Source of the DNA: an uncultured Clostridia bacterium
GTDB lineage: Bacteria > Bacillota > Clostridia > Oscillospirales > Acutalibacteraceae
Length of the DNA: 11,523 bases
Assembly: GCA_946405565.1 (NCBI GenBank)
Contig: CAMJHU010000022.1
Span: 1-11,523 of the forward strand
Direction: 5' to 3'
The notes under the pieces were generated by a model. The model was given only the letters and a program-made list of their open reading frames with translations. It was not told where the DNA came from and searched no databases. Position numbers and translations under genes: made by a program. This document shows positions 7,124 to 11,523 of this stretch, piece after piece. Each line of letters opens with the position of its first letter. The first letter of the stretch is position 1.

Positions 7124-7564
7124 TTATTTCTCTAAGCGGATATTCTGTCGCTCGGAAGAGACAGTGCGCTCCTGACGGGATCCTTTGGTCTGCGGCACAC
7201 GGCTGACCCGCGACGCGTCCGCTCCCAGACCGAAACTAATGGAAATCGCTCTGTCCACCCGATCCATGGTATGACCGTCAAGCCGTCCCATGCACTCCTT
7301 CAGCCGCCGTTTATCCAGCGTTCGTATCTGTTCGAGCAGCACCACGGAATCCTTGTGGAGTCCGCACTCCACCGACTGCACATAAATATGCGTGGGCAAG
7401 TGCGATTTTTCCGTCTGACTGGTAATCGCCGCCGCAATCACCGTGGGGCTGAATTTATTGCCGACATCATTCTGTACAATAAGTACGGGTCTCACGCCGC
7501 CCTGTTCGGAACCTACTACGGGACTGAGATCCGCATAATAGATGTCGCCTCTCTTTACGTTCAT
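7124..7564 (-). CDS. ndoA: MazF/NdoA-type mRNA interferase with a C-terminal extension
   Basis: This is a type II toxin of the PemK/MazF family, an endoribonuclease that cuts single-stranded mRNA at short motifs (UACAU in B. subtilis NdoA; the specificity here is unknown). Residues 1 to about 114 match the Firmicutes NdoA pattern closely: MNVKRGDIYYADLSPVVGSE, then QGGVRPVLIVQNDVGNKFSP, and LLEQIRTLDKRRL (77-89). Arg25 and Thr48, the catalytic positions in NdoA, are both present. Residues 115-146 are an added tail rich in Arg, Ser, Thr and Gln, beyond the usual length of about 116. AAAGGA lies 10 nt before the ATG. No recognisable NdoAI/MazE antitoxin gene or alr gene lies upstream. A 56-codon ORF of unknown nature overlaps the start codon by ATGA. 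The gene converges on gpr across a terminator. Confidence 0.94.
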   Translation of the reverse strand: MNVKRGDIYYADLSPVVGSEQGGVRPVLIVQNDVGNKFSPTVIAAAITSQTEKSHLPTHIYVQSVECGLHKDSVVLLEQIRTLDKRRLKECMGRLDGHTMDRVDRAISISFGLGADASRVSRVPQTKGSRQERTVSSERQNIRLEK

Positions 7565-7731
7565 GGCTTAATCGTCCTTTCTGTTTTCTGTGGAAAATCT
7601 TTTGTTTTGGATTTCCGGGTTGTCATACACCGTTTCCCGACACCCGCATTGATATTTTTGCCATAATCGCCGCGTATAATCACCGAACCGATATTTTCCC
7701 CGGATTTTTTTGAAAAGGGAGAAACGCACAT
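7561..7731 (-). CDS. Candidate small ORF coupled to mazF, unknown function
   Basis: On the minus strand an ATG at 7731 opens a 56-codon frame ending in a TGA at 7563-7561. The stop overlaps the mazF start as ATGA, the usual arrangement for translationally coupled genes. The peptide begins MCVSPFSKKSGENIG, contains VIIRGDYGKNINAG, and ends KTERTIKP. It is strongly basic and lacks an obvious ribbon-helix-helix or AbrB-like fold and the acidic C terminus expected of MazE-type antitoxins, so I do not recognise it. No convincing Shine-Dalgarno precedes the ATG: the nearest G-run ends about 17 nt upstream. An in-frame TAG stands 30 nt before the ATG. A chance open frame of this length is not rare. 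The position is suggestive but coding status is uncertain. Confidence 0.25.
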   Translation of the reverse strand: MCVSPFSKKSGENIGSVIIRGDYGKNINAGVGKRCMTTRKSKTKDFPQKTERTIKP

Positions 7732-7900
7732 CGCATTTCTTTTATGTTCCCCTATAATATACTATGCCAATCGGGGCACAAATGAGCGATTTATGTCGAT
7801 ACTTCATCTTTTTTCTGAATTTCCACAGATTCACGTCCGTCTTTTGCGCTATGTACTATTTTTTTCGGACGTAATGGAACTGTCACAACAATGGGAGGGT
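7565..7900 (-). other. 336-bp AT-rich gap between comM and mazF
   Basis: No recognisable gene lies here. It contains the candidate 56-codon ORF coupled to mazF, a possible promoter (7754-7781), and several inverted repeats. One is CGGGT-T-GTC (7616-7624) with GACACCCG (7639-7646), a hairpin with one bulged base. Another is ACGTCCG (7833-7839) with CGGACGT (7866-7872) across a 26-nt AT-rich loop, just after comM. A third is a 10-bp pair, TCTGTGGAAA (7587-7596) and TTTCCACAGA (7820-7829). None is followed by a T-run that would make a clear terminator for comM. Composition is visibly more AT-rich than the flanking genes. Confidence 0.6.
7754..7781 (-). promoter_or_regulatory. Possible promoter for mazF and the small ORF
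   Basis: On the minus strand TTGTGC (7781-7776) and TATTAT (7759-7754) are 16 nt apart: a good -10 (5 of 6) but a poor -35 (3 of 6). Transcription would start near 7747, just ahead of the small-ORF ATG at 7731 and about 180 nt before mazF. Weak evidence, based on sequence alone. Confidence 0.3.
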
Positions 7901-9430
7901 TCATTGATTCCAATATTCTCTGTCCAGCGAACGGTACTGCACCGCCTCGCTGATATGTGGTGATGAAATGACATCACTGCCATCCAGATCGGCAATCGTT
8001 CGCGCCACCTTCACAATTCTGTCATACGCCCGTCCCGACAGATGCATACGATCAAATGCCAGCTTGAGCAGTTGCGAAGCATCGTCGGTCAGAACGCAGG
8101 TTTTATGAAATACTTCCGGCGTAATACGGGCGTTACAGGAAATACCGGTTCCGGCAAATCGCTCCTGCTGCCGTTTGCGCGCCGCATCCACCCGTTGTTT
8201 GATAACCGCCGAGCTTTCGGACGGCGTCGTGCGGGCAAGATCGCTGTAATTGACCGGCGGCACTTCCACATGAATGTCAATACGGTCGAGCAGCGGACCG
8301 GATATCTTACTCAGATACCGTGCCACCGCACCCTTCCGGCAGGTGCAGGGACGCGTGGGATGCCCGAAATAACCGCAGCGGCAGGGATTCATCGCCGCGA
8401 TCAACTGAAAGTCACAGGGATATGTCACCCGACCTGTGGTACGGGAAATCGTGACCACATGATCTTCCAACGGCTGCCGCAGCATATCCAGCGCGCACTT
8501 GTTGAACTCGGGCAGTTCATCCAGAAACAGTACGCCGTTATGGGCAATCGATACCTCGCCTGGTCCCGGCACATGACCGCCCCCGACCAGTGCCGCCGAA
8601 GAGGCATTGTGATGGGGTGAACGGAATGGACGGCGGCGAATCAACTGCACGCCCGGCGGCAGAATTCCCGCAATGGAATGAATCTTAGTGGATTGAATGG
8701 CCTCTTCAAAGGTCATATCCGGCAGAATAGAGGGCAGCCGCTTCGCCAGCATACTTTTTCCCGAGCCGGGCGAACCAATGAGCAAAACATTATGACCGCC
8801 TGCCGCTGCCACTTCCAATGCACGTACGGAAAGATGCTGTCCCCGCACATCGGCAAAATCCGGCTGTTTTTCTTCCGTGTCGACAGAGGGAAAATCCGCC
8901 GCTTTGATCGGCACCAATTCACGCCGCCCGGAAAGATGTCCGATAATATCTTCCAGCTTCTCTACGGCATACACTGTGACGCCGTCCACCACTGAGGCTT
9001 CCGCTGCATTTTCCTTCGGTATAAATATGGGACTCATCCCCATATCCCGTGCCGCAATCACCATCGTCAGCACACCTTTTACGCCTACGATGTTCCCTGT
9101 CAGCGACAGTTCTCCGATAAAGGCGCTGTTTTCCGGTACACCGTCAATCTGACCGTCAGCGCAGAGGATCGCCATCAGAATCGGCAAATCATAGAGGGAG
9201 CCTTCCTTGCGTATATTGGCAGGTGCCAGATTCACGGTGATTCTGGCATCGGGATATTCAAAGCCGACGTTTTTCATGGCGGCACGCACTCGGTCGCGTG
9301 ATTCCTTAACCGACGCATCGGGCAGTCCCACCACATCAAAATTCGGCATATTGTTGTCAAGATCAGCCTCCACCCTGACACGGTAGGCGTCAATTCCCAC
9401 ATATCCCATACTGTTCACAATCGCAATCAC
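7901..9430 (-). CDS. comM: ComM/YifB family AAA+ ATPase (Mg-chelatase-like)
   Basis: ComM is a hexameric AAA+ helicase that promotes branch migration during natural transformation in proteobacteria; the Firmicutes role of this YifB-like protein is less clear. I place the start at a GTG (9430), giving 509 residues beginning (M)IAIVNSMGYVGIDAYRV. This fits the family N terminus and has AAAGGAG 8 nt upstream. A longer frame to 9502 would overlap the previous gene and add residues not seen in the family. The N-terminal Lon/ChlI-like domain (about 1-165, LPDASVKESRDRVRAAM) is followed by the Mg-chelatase domain with Walker A GSPGSGKS (219-226), FRSPHHNASSAALVGGG, Walker B VLFLDE (300-305) and the CxC...CxC cluster NPCRCGYFGHPTRPCTC (348-364). 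A C-terminal domain contains LSGRAYDRIVKVARTIADL. It is intact and lies 58 bp after the kinase gene on the same strand. Confidence 0.96.
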   Translation of the reverse strand: MIAIVNSMGYVGIDAYRVRVEADLDNNMPNFDVVGLPDASVKESRDRVRAAMKNVGFEYPDARITVNLAPANIRKEGSLYDLPILMAILCADGQIDGVPENSAFIGELSLTGNIVGVKGVLTMVIAARDMGMSPIFIPKENAAEASVVDGVTVYAVEKLEDIIGHLSGRRELVPIKAADFPSVDTEEKQPDFADVRGQHLSVRALEVAAAGGHNVLLIGSPGSGKSMLAKRLPSILPDMTFEEAIQSTKIHSIAGILPPGVQLIRRRPFRSPHHNASSAALVGGGHVPGPGEVSIAHNGVLFLDELPEFNKCALDMLRQPLEDHVVTISRTTGRVTYPCDFQLIAAMNPCRCGYFGHPTRPCTCRKGAVARYLSKISGPLLDRIDIHVEVPPVNYSDLARTTPSESSAVIKQRVDAARKRQQERFAGTGISCNARITPEVFHKTCVLTDDASQLLKLAFDRMHLSGRAYDRIVKVARTIADLDGSDVISSPHISEAVQYRSLDREYWNQ

Positions 9431-9445
9431 ACGCTCATCTCCTTT
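9431..9445 (-). promoter_or_regulatory. Ribosome binding site deciding the comM GTG start
   Basis: AAAGGAG (9445-9439) is 8 nt from the GTG at 9430-9428. An ATG inside this stretch (9438-9436) is out of frame and hits TGA after three codons, so it cannot be the comM start. Confidence 0.75.
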
Positions 9446-9488
9446 CTCCGGCTGCACGGCAAAACAGGAAAAACCGGTTTGCGTTCTT

Positions 9489-10448
9489 TCATTCCAGCGC
9501 ACCCTGACCGATAAATTCCCGCAGCAGTGAATCGGACGGAATCAACCGTTCGTCAAGATTTTCAAATTGAGCCAGATTTTTGATGTAACTCTGCGCTTCC
9601 TGATAAAAGGGACTTTCCTCCCCTATGGACTGCAGCAATACAATGGCTTTATCCGCGATAGCATTGACCTCATAAATATGCAGCGAATTAATTGTCACAT
9701 TCACCAGCCGCTTATAAGGCTGAATATAGAGCTTTTCTCCCCGCACCACCTGCGGCCACATTTCAAACGTGCGTTCGGGATCGCTGTTGCGGAATTTATA
9801 ATCCCGCACCAGCCGTCGCAGAAAACGAATCTGCTTGGCGGAAATGACTTCCTGTTCTCCTTCCTTAATGCCTTGCTTGACGCTGATATAAATTTTCACC
9901 ATATTTTCTTCCGGCAGGCAATCGGTCACCACAGGATTCAGAGCATGAATGCCCTCCACAATAATCACGTCATTATCGCCCACGGTAAGCAGATAGCGTT
10001 CGGGCGCGGGGCTTTTGGACGGGAAATCAAAGCGCGGCATCAGGCAATGCCCTTCCGCGAGCAGCTGGGTCAGGCATTCACGCATCAGTTCAATGTCCAG
10101 CGCATACACGGATTCATAATCATAGGTTCCGTCAGGCAGCAGCGGCGCCTGTTTTTCACCCTTGAAAAAATCATCCAATGACAGCCGCACCGCACCCGCG
10201 CCCGCCTCTTTCACCCGCTCCACAATCATATTGGCCGTGGTGGTCTTGCCTGAACTGGACGGTCCGGCAAGCATGATGAGCTTGCGACCGCTGCCGATGG
10301 ACATCACGAAATCAGCAATCTCATTGATGCGTTTGCGGTATTGCACTTCCATCTGACGGATCAACTCTTCAGGCGCAATCCGGACAGCATTATTAATGTG
10401 ACGCAAACGCTCGGTGTATCGGATATAGTAGTCAACAAAATTGATCAT
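9489..10448 (-). CDS. Uridine kinase / phosphoribulokinase family P-loop kinase
   Basis: This 319-residue cytoplasmic kinase resembles the clostridial 'nucleoside kinase' group related to uridine kinase, which would phosphorylate a nucleoside (probably uridine or cytidine) in salvage; the substrate is inferred. The kinase core shows Walker A AGPSSSGKTT (61-70), the acidic SLDDFF (90-95), the substrate-side DGTYDYESVYALDIEL and PRFDFPSKS (138-146), and IIVEGIHALNP (162-172), where Glu and His are typical. LVRDYKFRNSDPERTFEMW follows in the lid region. Many clostridial relatives are about 550 residues with N-terminal TGS/ThrRS-like domains; this one keeps only a short leader (1-55) before the kinase. 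The ATG at 10448 lies inside the hemZ end, a 17-nt overlap, so translation is probably coupled. The nearest Shine-Dalgarno-like AAGGG is about 15 nt upstream. comM follows. Confidence 0.9.
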   Translation of the reverse strand: MINFVDYYIRYTERLRHINNAVRIAPEELIRQMEVQYRKRINEIADFVMSIGSGRKLIMLAGPSSSGKTTTANMIVERVKEAGAGAVRLSLDDFFKGEKQAPLLPDGTYDYESVYALDIELMRECLTQLLAEGHCLMPRFDFPSKSPAPERYLLTVGDNDVIIVEGIHALNPVVTDCLPEENMVKIYISVKQGIKEGEQEVISAKQIRFLRRLVRDYKFRNSDPERTFEMWPQVVRGEKLYIQPYKRLVNVTINSLHIYEVNAIADKAIVLLQSIGEESPFYQEAQSYIKNLAQFENLDERLIPSDSLLREFIGQGALE

Positions 10449-11523
10449 AAAACGCGATGATACCCTTCTTTCTGTCGATCATTTCCTGAAAACGCGAAAT
10501 ATATTCATACGGATATTTGAAATTGAAGATACGCTGAATATTATTTACGCCCGGCTGCTTAAGCTTGGTAACCGCTCCGCCTCCCACCGCCAGAATGGTG
10601 TGGGTTTCGTCCATAATGAAGACATTGTAGACACCCTCGCTGCCCGGACGGGACCACCCGACATTTTCCAGATTGCCCACCATGCCTGACTGTCGATAAA
10701 GGTAATACGGTTCATAACCGCACGCGGTCAGTGTTTTCTCTCCGTAATCCAACATTTCCGCCGCCAGCGCACCTTCGGCGTTATATTCCGCCAGATGCCC
10801 GGTTACCAGTCCTGCCGCACGTTTCATGGCGAGAACGTGTACAGTCACCGATTCCGGCGCCAGCGCCATTACTCCGTCTACTGTGCGGCGGAAGGATTCG
10901 GGCGTATCCCCCTGCAAGCCCGCAATGAGATCCATATTGATATTTTCAAATCCCGCTATCCTTGCCATTTCCATGGCTTCATAAACCTGCGCCGCCGTAT
11001 GACGTCGACCAATGGCACGCAGGATCGCGTCATTCAGCGTCTGAGGATTGATGCTCACTCGCCCTACGCCGCTGCGCCGGATGGCAGCCAGCTTTTCGGG
11101 AGTGATGGTATCGGGACGTCCCGCTTCCACCGTGAATTCATGCAACCCCGATACATCAAAATACCGTGTGACGGCATTCAGTACGGTTTCCAATTGTTCC
11201 GCTGAGAGGGTTGTCGGTGTACCCCCGCCCATATACACCGATTCCAGCCGCAGACCCAGTGATTTGGCAATGTCTGCCGTCACTTCAATCTCCTTTACCA
11301 ACAGTTCCACATACTGCGGAATCAGCTTCGCCGCGTGTTCAACGGACTGCGAGACAAAGGAGCAGTAGCTGCACCGTGAGGGACAAAAGGGAACCGAAAG
11401 ATAAAGGCTGAAGGAATTGTCCCGCGAAAGAGCGAGAATTTTATCCTCATTATGTACCGTTCGCCGCCCCAGCGCCAGTTTCCTGTCCGACACAAGATAA
11501 TCCTCGCGAAAACGGCGGTCTGC
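10432..11523 (-). CDS. hemZ: HemZ-type coproporphyrinogen dehydrogenase (radical SAM), 5' end cut off
   Basis: HemZ-family proteins are radical SAM enzymes related to oxygen-independent coproporphyrinogen III oxidase HemN. The heme function of HemZ itself is only partly established. The frame is open to the right edge, where it reads ADRRFREDYLVSDRKLALG. The GTG at 11493 is therefore not a convincing start, and family members of about 480-500 residues suggest that over 100 N-terminal residues lie outside. The 363 visible residues carry the [4Fe-4S]-binding CxxxCxYC in SVPFCPSRCSYCSF (Cys47, Cys51, Cys54, visible numbering), YMGGGTPTTL, the HemZ-characteristic HEFTVEAGRPDTIT, VGRVSINPQTLNDAIL, NMDLIAGLQGDTPESF and a C-terminal YEPYYLYRQSGMVGNLENVG. 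It heads the hemZ-kinase-comM group and overlaps the kinase start by 17 nt. Confidence 0.95.
   Translation of the reverse strand, partial: ADRRFREDYLVSDRKLALGRRTVHNEDKILALSRDNSFSLYLSVPFCPSRCSYCSFVSQSVEHAAKLIPQYVELLVKEIEVTADIAKSLGLRLESVYMGGGTPTTLSAEQLETVLNAVTRYFDVSGLHEFTVEAGRPDTITPEKLAAIRRSGVGRVSINPQTLNDAILRAIGRRHTAAQVYEAMEMARIAGFENINMDLIAGLQGDTPESFRRTVDGVMALAPESVTVHVLAMKRAAGLVTGHLAEYNAEGALAAEMLDYGEKTLTACGYEPYYLYRQSGMVGNLENVGWSRPGSEGVYNVFIMDETHTILAVGGGAVTKLKQPGVNNIQRIFNFKYPYEYISRFQEMIDRKKGIIAFYDQFC

Noticed and set aside
7742..7807. 21-codon minus-strand ORF (ATG at 7807) in the comM-mazF gap
   Set aside because: It is very short, has no convincing ribosome binding site, and runs through the possible promoter; probably chance.
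7049..7855. UACAU motifs flanking mazF on its own strand (7053-7049 and 7855-7851) as possible MazF self-cleavage sites
   Set aside because: A five-base motif is expected by chance in this length of AT-rich sequence, others occur in neighbouring genes, and this MazF's cleavage specificity is unknown.
7833..7872. Inverted repeat ACGTCCG/CGGACGT after comM as an intrinsic terminator
   Set aside because: The loop is 26 nt, the stem only 7 bp, and no T-run follows on the comM strand.
11364..11493. GTG at 11493 as the true start of hemZ
   Set aside because: The frame stays open with HemZ-like sequence to the window edge, and family members are far longer, so the gene is simply cut off.
1..11523. 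A new defence, secretion or biosynthetic system
   Set aside because: All substantial genes belong to known housekeeping or sporulation families, with no unexplained multi-gene cassette, repeat array or mobile-element signature.

Overview
The window looks like ordinary chromosome from a moderately GC-rich, endospore-forming member of the Clostridia (Firmicutes). The basis is a GPR germination protease behind a textbook sigma-G-like promoter, a HemZ-type radical SAM protein, an NdoA-type MazF, a pgk-tpiA glycolytic pair and strong purine-rich ribosome binding sites. A narrower placement such as Oscillospirales is only a guess. No insertion sequence, phage gene, CRISPR array, tRNA or rRNA was seen.

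Layout: every gene except gpr is on the minus strand. Read in the direction of transcription from the right edge, the first group is hemZ (5' end cut by the window edge), a uridine-kinase-like P-loop kinase overlapping it by 17 nt, and comM/yifB. A 336-bp gene-poor stretch follows, then mazF/ndoA. The plus-strand gene gpr converges on mazF, with a strong intrinsic terminator between them, and diverges from nagA. The second minus-strand group is nagA, a BaiN/RdsA-like (COG2081) flavoprotein and a COG2509-like flavoprotein, spaced 2 and 18 nt apart, so almost certainly one transcript. A 210-bp gap with a good sigma-A-type promoter and a leader hairpin precedes pgk. After a further 133-bp gap comes tpiA, whose 3' end is cut off by the left edge.

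Functionally this is a mosaic of housekeeping modules. Pgk and TpiA belong to lower glycolysis. NagA feeds amino-sugar-6-phosphates back to metabolism. HemZ is related to anaerobic coproporphyrinogen oxidation, the kinase to nucleoside salvage, and ComM to recombination branch migration. GPR degrades SASPs when spores germinate. MazF is an mRNA interferase.

No clearly new multi-gene system is visible. The points most worth a second look are: (i) mazF has no recognisable antitoxin beside it, but an unlisted 56-codon ORF overlaps its start codon by ATGA; (ii) gpr has a full sigma-G promoter match interlocked with a candidate nagA promoter; (iii) GPR is unusually compact, with only six residues before its predicted autoprocessing site; (iv) two unrelated FAD-dependent oxidoreductases of unclear physiological role are co-transcribed with nagA.
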